From NCBI GenBank assembly GCA_002633005.1, contig NMRA01001115.1:1-25211 (forward strand): a stretch of 25,211 nucleotides of DNA, written 5' to 3'. Below, piece by piece: positions 11,534 through 20,129 of this stretch (position 1 is the first letter of the stretch; each line of letters opens with the position of its first letter). The stretch is from Phoronis australis (Eukaryota > Phoronida > Phoronidae). Position numbers and translations under genes: made by a program. The notes below the pieces were generated by a model, which was not told the DNA's origin, did not search any database, and worked only from the letters and a program-made list of their open reading frames with translations.

Positions 11534-11968
11534 GCATGCCAAGAATATTGTACGATTACACTTGGATTACCCCAAAATCCAACGGCTGCCTGCTGGTTTG
11601 GTAACTGGCCCAATTATGTTACACACCTAGCGGAATCAATGAGAAGCATATTATGTCAACACTGTTCAAAAGTTTTAGGTTGTAAAAGTCACATTTCTTG
11701 TCCTGTTTTCAAACCTCAAAAACCTAATCACGTGTACTTTTTACGAACTATTCAAATGCGGCATTTAAAAACTTTCAAAACAAGAGTTTAAAAATACCAT
11801 TGTCGCTTCAGTGTGTTCATGGTGGGTCTGATTATCTAGGTAACGATAACGTCAGCAGCCTGAAGCGTGGTGTCTTGACCAATGCGACGTATTCCAGGTA
11901 CACAAACCGGTTGATATGTCCAAATCTGAACCGCACGGTGAAGTTGTCAACGTAGGATACTTTTCATG
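11534..11968 (-). repeat. Unclassified dispersed repeat, copy 1
   Basis: Read on the minus strand this matches 23670-24116 on the plus strand along almost its full length. Shared blocks in order include ATGAAAAG-ATCCTACGTTGACA, CAGGCTGCTGA, GCGACAAT-GTATTTTT, TTTGAATAGTTCGT, CATAATTGGGCCAGT and GTAATCGTACAAT. Similarity is clearly above chance but diverged, with small indels. No reading frame or inverted ends are apparent. Confidence 0.8.
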
Positions 11969-12169
11969 AGTACCCCAAAACAAACTTGAATGCAACACTG
12001 CTTTCAAGACCACGTGTCCTTGCACTCTTTAACATAGCCCCGTCATCATTTCAGGTATTCTTCTGAAATTTGGTATGTAGTTAGGTTTCGATATTTTCCT
12101 ATGAATGCTCTTTTTATGGATTAAATTGTTGTTCTCGGAGCTTCTTTGACGGAGTTTTCTGAAACTGGG

Positions 12170-12610
12170 CATTTAATATCTCTCGCCAAGGTTTACCAAT
12201 ATTACGTGCAATTTATTCCTTGATAAGACTTACTGTTTTCGAGTTGTTCGATGTCCAGTGCCCGACGATGGTACATTGACAGGCTTGTAGTAGTCGTCTG
12301 AGCTAGGGTTCAAGAGCAAGATCAACATGAAATGAATAATATGTTTTGTTCGATTGACTTAAAATTATCACATGACTGCTCGTTATTTCGAGAACAGTTG
12401 TGTTTTATTAAAAGTCGGACGCAAGGTGGCGTTGTGACTGCTATCATTATTCAAAGTTTTCTTTGCAGAGCTACGCGGCTCAAGCGGGATGGATCTTTCT
12501 AATCTTTGTACGTTGATAGATCTCGTCAAGATCTACCAGAATTGTGTTTTAGTTTTTGCCACGATTTATTCCCTTGTTGTTCGGGGTTTTCCTTGAGCTG
12601 TTCGTTTTAA
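12170..12610. repeat. Diverged direct duplication
   Basis: The segments 12180-12252 and 12513-12606 share TCTCG-CAAG, CTACCA/TTACCA, ATTTATTCC and TTTTC/TTTCC followed by GAG-TGTTCG in the same order and orientation, about 335 bp apart. The second copy has about 12 extra bases. This looks like an old local duplication or two copies of one repeat. Confidence 0.5.
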
Positions 12611-12639
12611 AAAAAAGTTAATTGTCATATGGTGGCCTT

Positions 12640-13200
12640 GTCGGAGTCATTCGTCTAGTGGAGTGATCGTGAGTGGTGTTCAAGTTTTGCTGTTGTTTAC
12701 ATTGACGGTCTTAGAGATGATGACAACACGTGCACCTGCGACTTTGCGATCATTTAACAGTGCATCAGCGTTGAAGGCTGCCTTGTCGTCGTCGTCGATG
12801 TTATTATGGTCGGGCTTCTGTCGGTATTGTCGATGTTGTTTACAATGTCCGCTAGGGCATCGTGTTGATGATCACGTTGATCGCAATGAAGGTAGTGACC
12901 ATGATGCCGATAATGTCATCGTCCTTGATCTCGTCGTCACAGGCTTCGAGTGACATGTTTGTCGTCAGTGGGATTACCGTTATTGGCATAGCCTGTGGTT
13001 TTCATGTCAGCCACGCAGTCAGCCTTAGCGGCTTAATGATTGCCGTGGGTGTGTCGGCGTTGTCACCAGTGTTGTGAACAGCGCATGTCGTTTTCGACAA
13101 TACTGTTGTTGGTGTTATTGGCGGCGCTGCCGGTTTTATTGATTGTGTACCTGCCAGTTGCCCAGCGTAATAACGTTTAGTTAGGTCCCGTAGCAAAGAT
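12640..13200. repeat. Degenerate GTC/GAT-rich satellite region, second copy
   Basis: Same style as 1600-2400: diverged GTC/GTT/GAT triplets with GTCGTCGTCGTCGATG at about 12785-12800, preceded by GCATCAGCGTTGAAGGCTGCC, which matches 1811-1860. Several overlapping open frames (12663-13196) reflect the repeat pattern and carry no domain. Confidence 0.55.
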
Positions 13201-13580
13201 CGTTGCCATGTTTACATCGGGATCCAGTGGAGACAAATCGCTAGTTGTCATTATATTGCCTTGCAGCGTTCAACGTTGAGTATAACGTCAGGTCGCCAAA
13301 TAGGATTTGGCAAAATTATCAGGTTATCAAATGGAAAATGAGCACGATAAACATGGAAACCCCATATGCGGGGGTGCGAAAGTCCTTGCCTCTACCAACG
13401 AACATGAGGCAACTGGGCGAACGTCCGCCGGACACCCAAAAACGCCTGGGTGGTTTTCTTAGTCGACCGTAAATATGTCTCCAGCCCGATGTCGACCAAT
13501 TTCTCCATCAGTCCCAGGTTCGACTCCTACCCAACTGAACACTTTAACTTTGCACGTGCCATTCGTGGACGGGTCCTTTA

Positions 13581-13632
13581 GGAACATCTCTGGTATTTTC
13601 GTATCTCAAATTATCCCACGGAGGTAATTCTT
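13581..13632. repeat. Degenerate relative of the 54-bp palindrome
   Basis: GGAACATCTCTGGTATTTTC and GTATCTCAAATTAT align with the 16597-16648 palindrome (GGAACACCTCGGGTGTTTTC, GTAGCCTCAAATTAT). The arms no longer pair well, so this copy appears older. It shows the palindrome belongs to a repeated family. Confidence 0.55.
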
Positions 13633-13657
13633 CAACATAACGCTAAAACCTCGTGAG

Positions 13658-13699
13658 AGACCGTCCTGAGTTGCCAGCTGGAGCAACTCGGGACGGTCT
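13658..13699. repeat. Hairpin, 17-bp arms
   Basis: AGACCGTCCTGAGTTGC (13658-13674) and GCAACTCGGGACGGTCT (13683-13699) are reverse complements except for one position (a possible G-T pair), around an 8-base spacer. No promoter or gene lies next to it to suggest a terminator; a foldback repeat is the likeliest reading. Confidence 0.85.
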
Positions 13700-14010
13700 G
13701 GGATCAAGAGAAAAACCACAGGGTAGATCTGTGGTCGACAGATCTATTCGGTCGATTACATTTTATTGCCCGTGAAGCCGATGGTTTGGTGATAAGGGCT
13801 GCCTGAAGAAATATGACTCGCGCGTTTGTATTTTCGCCTTTTTCAACGACATGTAAAAGATTCATCAACAAATTCCTCGTAAAATTCTGAAAACAAGCGT
13901 TTTCCCCTCAGTAAAATCGATGAAGTTTTGGCCGAGATATTTCACTTTCAGTCCAGGCTAGCCCTGCACACTGGAGAATCGTCACAAAAGATTACTACGC
14001 GGTAATGCGG

Positions 14011-14083
14011 TTTCACTGTCAACAAAAGAAGACGTCAAAATCGCCACTGGCGATTTTGATGTCTTCCTTTGTTGACAGTGAAA
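14011..14083. repeat. Long hairpin, 35-bp arms
   Basis: Arms 14011-14045 and 14049-14083 are reverse complements with only two mismatches in 35 positions, separated by three bases (ACT). The arms begin TTTCACTGTCAACAAA and end AAAATCGCC. Such an intact long palindrome implies recent origin or selection. It could be a foldback MITE or a small-RNA hairpin; the sequence does not decide. Confidence 0.92.
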
Positions 14084-14267
14084 ATGATTTTCCCCTTTTC
14101 AGTCGATTTTCGCCAGGTGTCGCTGCGTCACAGCGCTTGCACGTTGGCATAGCACTTGTGCAGGTTGTAAACCGTGCAAGCCATTTATGTTGTTTGACTT
14201 GAAAAATTATCATTTTAATGAATAGAAATCGATGGCTTCCGTTCCTATCCATGAAGGTTAACAAGAG

Positions 14268-14419
14268 CAGTGGCGGATTGGGGGGGCAAGGGGATCATGG
14301 GATTCTCCCAGATTCCATTTGGCAGTTCAGGGTTGTGAATTTCTGACGGTCAAAATCCTGGCTAATACTCTGCCCTGCTCCCCCTCCCCTCCCAACTCAC
14401 AGTCCTGCATCCTGCTCTG
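14268..14419 (+). mobile_element. 152-bp MITE with 5-bp target duplication
   Basis: The left end CAGTGGCGGATT and the imperfect inverted right end CCTGCATCCTGCTCTG delimit a 152-bp non-coding element. AAGAG lies immediately before (14263-14267) and after (14420-14424), which fits a 5-bp target-site duplication. The right half matches the copy at 1487-1589. The ends are hAT-like, but most hAT elements make 8-bp duplications, so the superfamily is uncertain. It sits just upstream of the first collagen exon. Confidence 0.65.
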
Positions 14420-14548
14420 AAGAGACATGCTCAATGATGGGATTACTATTTTGTTTTACGCTTACCGTAAGTGTTTTGACCAAAAAATCCGTTAAATGTT
14501 AACCACGTAGTTATGTGAATTAAAGTATCAATATTTGTCTCGTTACAG

Positions 14549-14620
14549 GGCCCTGTTGGAAATCCTGGGGTGCCAGGTGCACCGGGAGAATCTGGATTGC
14601 CAGGTCCGCCAGGGGTTGAG
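14549..14620 (+). CDS. Collagen exon A (Gly-X-Y)
   Basis: A 72-bp exon encoding 24 residues, GPVGNPGVPGAPGESG then LPGPPGVE: eight uninterrupted Gly-X-Y triplets. It is bounded by a 3' splice site (TCTCGTTACAG) and a 5' splice site (GTGGGT). It starts and ends in phase 0, so it joins in frame with the next exon at 18049. It encodes part of a collagen triple helix, a secreted or membrane-attached extracellular matrix protein. Upstream exons (N-terminus) were not found in this window and presumably lie to the left of it or far upstream. The collagen type cannot be assigned from these exons. Confidence 0.88.
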
Positions 14621-16024
14621 GTGGGTATCTGTGGTGACGGTTGTGGTTTCGAGATTACCCTTTAAGTATTCCTTGAATAATCTAACTGAGCCCCGAACTT
14701 GAGCGAGACATATTTGTACTTGCATTTATGTTTGATATGTGCAGGTGTGGATTTAAAGGAGAATGCCACCCAAAAAACAACCTATTTTGTAACAATGTAG
14801 ATCGAGTAGTTCTACTCGGTAACGGCACGTTCTGTTGCGTTACCTGACACCTTACGGCAGACGGAGGTGTTGAAATTATCCAATGAAGTCATTGGTTTCA
14901 AACCCAGTCTGTTCAGCAGTTAACACGGGTTACTGGTGTCAGCTTATCACTTGAATTCATCGTTTAACATCAATAAATCATTAAACTTCGATGTAAAACC
15001 CTTAAAAATACACCGAGTTCTTATAAAAACGTATTGTTTTATTTCACTGTTATGGATTTATTGGTATCTAGACACACCGTAGCCTACAAAGTTCGGCAGG
15101 CCAATTTACCAAGGTCCGTAGCAGTGAGGAGTTTGGCGTCTGTTCGAAGATAAATTCGAAGTATTCTTCCGTGAAATACAGACAGGAGAACATAGATCTG
15201 TGTTGTTTATACTTGTGATTTTTTTGACTCGTTATCCCGGCCAGTGGCTCGGAACCCGATCAGGCCCGTCGCGGCCGCCGGGACTGGCATGAACATAAAC
15301 CAGCTTGAGTTGGAAACTAAACCTCCAGTCACGAAAAGACTATAATAGTGAGCCAAAGAAATGATTTGCACGTAATTATTTATGTGAATTAGCTACGGAA
15401 CTGAACTTACTTGTCGGGGGCCACAAGTCGGGTTCCCCTTCCACAGTCGGTCAGGGCAAAGGTTGTACAGTAACAATGATTTGAATAATGTATTTGTATT
15501 TCTAAATAAGGATTCCCTAACATGTGACCATAGCATATAAAATCGAGTGATTGTTTCACAACAGCTTTCTGTCAGCAAACACTGAATTAGCATTCGCTCA
15601 CACGACCTCGGTGCCCGGTCAATTACACGTACCTTTGTTTCATCAAAAGCCGGTAACGCAGTGGTTTATTCATTGCTGACTTCTCAACATTTGCACTCAC
15701 GAATACTGCAAAGGCATTACAAATTGTATCTAATGAGACAGACTTTGTTTCAGTTTGATATACATGTAAGCATTGGTTAGGATGAGAATAATTCATTTTG
15801 AAACAGAACGAAGAATAATGAACGTCTTCATGGCAACTTGCCCGGCGCCAATCCCGACTTGGTCAAGAGCTCACCCGAAGAACTTCACGGGTCGGATCGT
15901 TAGGTTTCACAGGTTATTAGTTCGAACCGGAATACACTGATTAAGAAATACTATAGAGGCGTCGTGAACATGCACTGGCAACGGAACGTACGGATGGTTC
16001 TTTGGTACGCCGGAATTCGTCAGA

Positions 16025-16260
16025 GAAATCACTGTACACGAAATGCCGGCCACAGACACGGAGATGTTTGACGGCCTTATAGTTGCCATCAACAGCGTAC
16101 CTTTCATTCTTCACTACCGCGAGGCACTTCCTAAGCATTTCGGGTTCTCGAGGAAGTCGAAAAACGATATACCCGCTTTCTTCGTTGCTTCATAGTTTGG
16201 ACAAGCGGGAACGATGGACCGCAATGTAGCAGCATTCACTCTGCAGACGAAGCACTGACG
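16025..16260 (-). pseudogene. Decayed THAP zinc-finger domain
   Basis: The minus strand reads, in one frame, SIVPACPNYEATKKAGISFF then DFLENP. After a one-base shift near 16141-16144 it continues MLRKCLAVVKNER and RVCGRHFVYSDF. This follows the THAP (C2CH) order: Cys, SFF-F-, hydrophobic stretch, Cys-x2-His-Phe and DF, with 49 residues between the second and third metal cysteines (family range about 35-53). Decay is visible: the first Cys of the pair is not where expected, the invariant Trp after RK is Cys, the FP motif reads FL, and the frame is broken, with a stop beyond. THAP domains occur in P-element-like transposases and host regulators. No transposase core is visible nearby, so the source is unknown. 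Confidence 0.62.
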
Positions 16261-16587
16261 TCGCTGCGTCGTTTCTCACCTTCCTCACAGGTTAACGCGA
16301 CACCTCTCGGCAAGGTGAGGTCGACCGTATAAGGGGCGATGTGGTTAAGACGGTAAAAAGACTAATTAAATCGGGTGGCATTCTCTTTTAATAAGACAGA
16401 AAGCTGTTGGCTGTGCTACAAGACTGTTTACACTTGCAGCCTTGGAACGATGACTGACTAAAAAAAACGGCAAAAAAAGATCAGGCTCAAAATTAAAGTA
16501 ATTAAAATACGCTTTTTTTGAGTAAGCAAACTTGGTTATCGGTTCTAAAAATTGACGAAATTCTGCTGCTAATTTTGTGGAACGATC

Positions 16588-16657
16588 ATACTATCCGGAA
16601 CACCTCGGGTGTTTTCGTAGCCTCAAATTATAACACCCGAGGTGTTCCAATACTATC
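16588..16657. mobile_element. 54-bp palindromic insertion with 8-bp TSD
   Basis: Perfect 17-bp inverted arms (GGAACACCTCGGGTGTT, 16597-16613, and its complement, 16632-16648) surround an 18-base loop. ATACTATC occurs directly outside on both sides (16588-16595 and 16650-16657), an 8-bp target-site duplication around a 54-bp unit (16596-16649). A diverged relative lies at 13581-13632. The element is non-coding and must have been mobilised in trans. An 8-bp duplication is known for hAT and P-type elements; which applies here is undecided. Confidence 0.75.
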
Positions 16658-16821
16658 GTACTCGTCGGCTTTTATGACCAAGAAGTAGAGCGTCACTTGT
16701 TGGCTAATTCCACTTTTTAGCCGATTCTTCAATCGATTATTGGTAATATTGGAGGCCTTTTATTCGTGGGGCAGATTACTAGCTGGACATGTTTGTCTGC
16801 AACAATCTTAACCTTACGAGC

Positions 16822-17137
16822 TTGGACGCCGCTATTTTCCAACATGGGTTGCAAAAATCCCAGGAACCTCCTCGGGTGCTAAGAAACTTAAGTGCACAAT
16901 TAACCCAGGACCAGATGTAAGGATAGTGACCACCCTCTGGACACCGTGAACAAGAAGAACAAAACATTGCCGCGGACATGCCGTTTCAGGGGTTAAGCGA
17001 ACATTTTCGTCGAAAATCGCGGTTATCCCTTTAGGAAATCGTAGACCCTTCAATGTCACCCAGCTGTTCACTACGTCTGGTGCGTGTAAGGAGGTCGCTT
17101 TCATATGTCCCAGAACCAATTGTTTATTCGTAATTTT
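16822..17137 (+). pseudogene. Probable LINE fragment (CR1-like), decayed
   Basis: One plus frame reads AKKLKCTINPGPDVR, a stop, then TRRTKHCRGHAVSGVKR and KIAVIPLGNRRPFNVTQ. The order NPGP, then Arg-rich CRG stretch, then GNRRP resembles the segment ahead of the endonuclease in CR1-type non-LTR retrotransposons, where GD-x-NPGP is common. The acidic residues before NPGP are lost and the frame is interrupted by TGA at about 16944. No reverse-transcriptase motif is seen, so this is at most a short 5'-truncated or broken relic. Overlapping minus frames (16779-17119) carry no domain I recognise. Confidence 0.38.
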
Positions 17138-17292
17138 AGATATTCCTTAATTTTTCTCACTGAAATGTTGATTTAAAATTCAGACTTGTGTGCATTATTG
17201 TTTCATAAGTGATCCGTCAATAAATATTTTGAATGCAAATTTAGAATCTAAAACACTTCGAAGATGGTTCTATCGTAATGCCTGTCCCTCAA

Positions 17293-17326
17293 AATGTAGT
17301 AGAGACTTTTAAGTCTCCACTACATT
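17293..17326. repeat. Hairpin, 16-bp arms
   Basis: AATGTAGTAGAGACTT (17293-17308) and AAGTCTCCACTACATT (17311-17326) are reverse complements with one mismatch and a two-base centre. It lies in the large collagen intron. Confidence 0.85.
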
Positions 17327-18048
17327 AAAATACGTTCAGTTAATATATGAAATAGTGAGATATTGCAAAATAACGAAAATTCAGTAAGTGAGGCAGTAAT
17401 TTCCTTAAAAACATGCGCTGGTAAACTTTTTAGGCTTGATAATATCAGATTTAATTTTCCCGCTTAATTTTCTTCACAAAAATTGTAATTCAGAACTTTA
17501 TGTCCGAGGGTGCACGGGTCCCATTTTCTGACTATACTAAATAAGTGACGCTCTTTTTCATGTAGTCGGTCCACAAATTCAGCAGCAGAATAACAGCAGA
17601 ATGGTAATTTTAGCACCTGTAACTATTATAGTTTATTCTAGGAAGAGTGTAGTTTCTAATAACATACGGTACCACTTTTCGAGACCTCCACTTCGGCGTT
17701 ACACGAGTATCGGATAAAGAGAATCAGCCTCCCGTCCAGTAACGCTAGGACGTCGCTAGAAAACAAGACTTCGCGAGATTACGTGAGATATTTCGGTGTA
17801 TTTTAAATGAGAACACGTGACTTTGGCTAGATATTAATTAGGTCCTAGAGTTGGTCGTAGCGTTACTGAACGCACGCCAGGTCTCCTATGTATCCCCGTC
17901 TGATATGCACAACGATATTATGATTTTCAAGCAACTTCATCTCTACCTCGCTGCTTGACCATTCTTTACATTTGCTATGTCCATGAATGGTCTTCTGCAC
18001 AAGGAACATAATGATATGAGTGTGATTACAATCTCGTTAATTTTGCAG

Positions 18049-18144
18049 GGTCCCCAGGGTCCACCAGGCCCACCAGGAAATTTTACAGATGACATATCAG
18101 CCATATTGGAAAACTCCGGAATATATAGCGCCCCCGGACCACCC
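18049..18144 (+). CDS. Collagen exon B with helix interruption
   Basis: A 96-bp exon, phase 0 at both ends, with acceptor TTAATTTTGCAG and donor GTAGGT. It encodes GPQGPPGPPGNF, a 17-residue non-collagenous stretch (TDDISAILENSGIYSAP) and then GPP. The interruption includes an N-glycosylation sequon (NFT) and an amphipathic-looking DDISAILEN segment. Interruptions of this length are usual in non-fibrillar collagens (FACIT, membrane-associated and basement-membrane types) and absent from the main helix of fibrillar collagens. The reading frame continues directly into exon C after a 177-bp intron. Confidence 0.85.
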
Positions 18145-18321
18145 GTAGGTATCAGTTAAAGAGCGATTTTCTAGACATGTGTTTGCCCCTCAGAAAGTTA
18201 TGCAAAATCTCGTAAATGCGTGACCGTGATTTGCATTTACCTGTGAATTGATGTGTCTCAATCCATCAGAATTTTTGCATCACTGAGAATCCCATACACT
18301 TTTGAATTGCTTGATTTTCAG

Positions 18322-18354
18322 GGTCCCATCGGCAATACTGGCCCAGTAGGACCG
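18322..18354 (+). CDS. Collagen exon C, 33 bp
   Basis: A mini-exon encoding GPIGNTGPVGP, flanked by TGATTTTCAG and a consensus donor GTAAGT. It ends after Gly-Pro, and the first codon of exon D (CCT, Pro) completes the GPP triplet. Phase is 0 and triplet register is preserved across the junction, which is strong evidence that both exons are real and adjacent in the transcript. Confidence 0.85.
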
Positions 18355-18874
18355 GTAAGTGGTCAACCTTTTTTCTGACATATTTTCTTGGTTTCTAGTG
18401 GTTCTTTAAATCAAATGACAACCTTGTTTCTATCAGTATTTTAGCGAACGTTCATTTTGCCAACAGTTTGCAGTCAATGTGCTTTACAGGTACAGGAACG
18501 TAAGAGACGTAATAACTTTAGTTGCTGTTCCTTTTTTGCAATTCGGGGTCGTTTGAGGGCTACCTAAAATCGAAGCACATTCCTCGGTGGCTGCACAGAT
18601 ATGCTACTATGCTGCAGGCTGCTAACATTTTCAAGGAAAGTGTACTTGCAGCCGAACGAGGCTGACATTCACAACCTTTTCATATAATCAAGCAAACCAG
18701 ATTTACCGAAAATTCTTGTAATGCGTACCTCAAAGCCGTCACCAAACCTGGCCTACCACAAAACTTAGTTAAAAAGGGTGCAAATTGGCCGCGGTTATAA
18801 TTTAACTGGTAAAGTAGTGCCAACTGTTGTTGACAGTCCCAACTATAATTTTGCGCATGCACATTATTTTTCAG

Positions 18875-19021
18875 CCTGGTCCCCGTGGAGCAACCGGCCC
18901 TGGAGGTATGCCTGGTAAACCAGGGGAGTCAGGCAGACCGGGAATAAACGGAGCGCAAGGTCCGCCGGGAGTGACGGGGCCACCCGGGCAGCCGGGGATG
19001 CCTGGACTGCCCGGAATGCCA
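18875..19021 (+). CDS. Collagen exon D, 147 bp
   Basis: A 49-codon exon: Pro completing the previous triplet, then 16 perfect Gly-X-Y triplets beginning [19 protein letters not shown] and ending GMPGLPGMP. Acceptor TATTTTTCAG and consensus donor GTAAGT bound it, phase 0. Many Y-position prolines indicate a hydroxylated stable helix. No other frame is open with domain content; antisense frames across it only mirror the proline/glycine composition. The next exon must begin with a Gly codon; the only nearby candidate is at 20862. Confidence 0.92.
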
Positions 19022-19164
19022 GTAAGTATGAGCAAGATTCTCTCATTCCTTGAAGCTTTCAGTTGGCATGTCATGAATGCCTTTATTATGTGCACTATTT
19101 ATCTTAATATATATAGATTATTAAATGGCGAAGTCGTTATCCCCCGTTATCTAGTGCCCTAGTG

Positions 19165-19224
19165 GATTTTGGAGAATTATCACCCGAGGAGCGTTAGCGC
19201 CGAGGATGATAATTCTACAAAATC
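19165..19224. repeat. Hairpin, 18-bp arms, GC-rich loop
   Basis: GATTTTGGAGAATTATCA (19165-19182) and TGATAATTCTACAAAATC (19207-19224) pair with one mismatch. The 24-base loop carries two direct CCGAGGA repeats around GCGTTAGCGC. It follows collagen exon D by about 140 bp, in an intron or flank. Likely a small palindromic mobile element. Confidence 0.85.
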
Positions 19225-19499
19225 AAATAATTGTTCACAGATGCTGTCAGGAACTCGCAATTTTAACATCTGTTTTGTTGAACAAATATGTTAAAGCAAG
19301 GGAATAGGCCATATTGTTTGTCTCCAAATTCGAGTACTTGCTAGCTAGGTGGAGTTACTAGCTATGGGACCAACCTTTTTACAGATAGAAGACTTCTGAC
19401 TGTAGAAAATCTTTGTTTTACATTCGACAGTAGACCTAAATTTTCTAGTCACCAGGTGACGAAAATGAACCATACCCCCTGATCTTACTGTGATGGGCT

Positions 19500-19705
19500 A
19501 GCATGAGTGATCGTCTATCTGTAAGGTCAATGAGTGACTAGTGACGTTGTCGACGATGGTTGGTTTTTGATGACTGACGATGATGATGTGTGCGTGTGGT
19601 GAAAACGAGTGACTGTGACCGGTGTTGGTTGTTTGTGAATGGTAGCCGGTGATGGTTGGTAGGGGTGTTTGGGTGAGAGCTCGTGGTCATGATGATGTTT
19701 GTAGA
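19500..19705. repeat. GT-rich degenerate minisatellite
   Basis: Dense variants of GGTGA, GATGATG and GTGACTG on the plus strand. A complementary-style CA-rich tract follows at about 20130-20515, beyond the CA microsatellite. A related GGTGAC-rich tract lies at 24785-25060. Confidence 0.5.
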
Positions 19706-19723
19706 CGGTGAGTTAACTCACCG
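19706..19723. repeat. Perfect 18-bp palindrome
   Basis: CGGTGAGTTAACTCACCG is its own reverse complement. It could be a dimeric protein-binding site or a chance or repeat palindrome. Confidence 0.85.
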
Positions 19724-19893
19724 ATCGGCAAAATGTTTAGTTTGATCGCCCTTTCATTTATTTTGCCACAGTGTAACGAGATGTCAAACAACTCTTGCCA
19801 ACGATGGCTTTGTCATTGTTGTATTAATGTGGTATTTTGGCCTCACATTTTTCATACTTTCATACATGTAGATGCATGCAGACAGACAGACAT

Positions 19894-19894
<1 letters not shown>

Positions 19895-19943
<49 letters not shown>
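19895..19943. repeat. (CA)n microsatellite
   Basis: An uninterrupted run of about 24 CA units preceded by GACA repeats. Open frames across it in several phases are artefacts of the repeat. Confidence 0.97.
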
Positions 19944-19946
<3 letters not shown>

Positions 19947-20129
19947 TACACACATAGGCCTACAGTCACGGCACATTGTCTCACTTCCGCCTATAGTTAC
20001 GACATTTATTTCTGCCGTCATTTCTAACGTCTCCGACATCAGAACTTTGTGCCGCAAGTTGTAACTACGGCACGACATCGCCAACGAATGCATTAAGTGC
20101 ATACTCCTATATTTAGATAACCTTAGTTA

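Larger units (their letters stand above)
14621..18048 (+). other. Large collagen intron with transposon debris
   Basis: A 3.4-kb intron between collagen exons A and B. It contains the THAP relic, the LINE-like fragment, the 54-bp palindrome and the hairpin at 17293, all listed separately. The remainder (14621-15900 and 17330-18040) shows no exon with Gly-X-Y coding and no defined repeat. Confidence 0.7.

Noticed and set aside
12663-13196. Overlapping 60-96-codon frames on both strands
   Set aside because: All lie in the GTC/GAT-rich degenerate satellite and lack any domain.
13506-13520. tRNA B-box-like GGTTCGACTCC
   Set aside because: No A box, acceptor stem or good T-stem pairing around it; probably chance or a very decayed SINE.
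15907-16107. 66-codon minus frame overlapping the THAP relic
   Set aside because: A shifted frame of the same decayed sequence; it lacks the Cys-x2-His-Phe signature.
18864-19095. Antisense Gly/Pro-rich frames over collagen exon D
   Set aside because: GGN-CCN codons read Gly/Pro-rich on both strands; splice sites and triplet register support only the plus strand.
19733-20102. Open frames on both strands across the CA microsatellite
   Set aside because: They exist only because CA repeats lack stop codons; translations are H/T or C/V runs.
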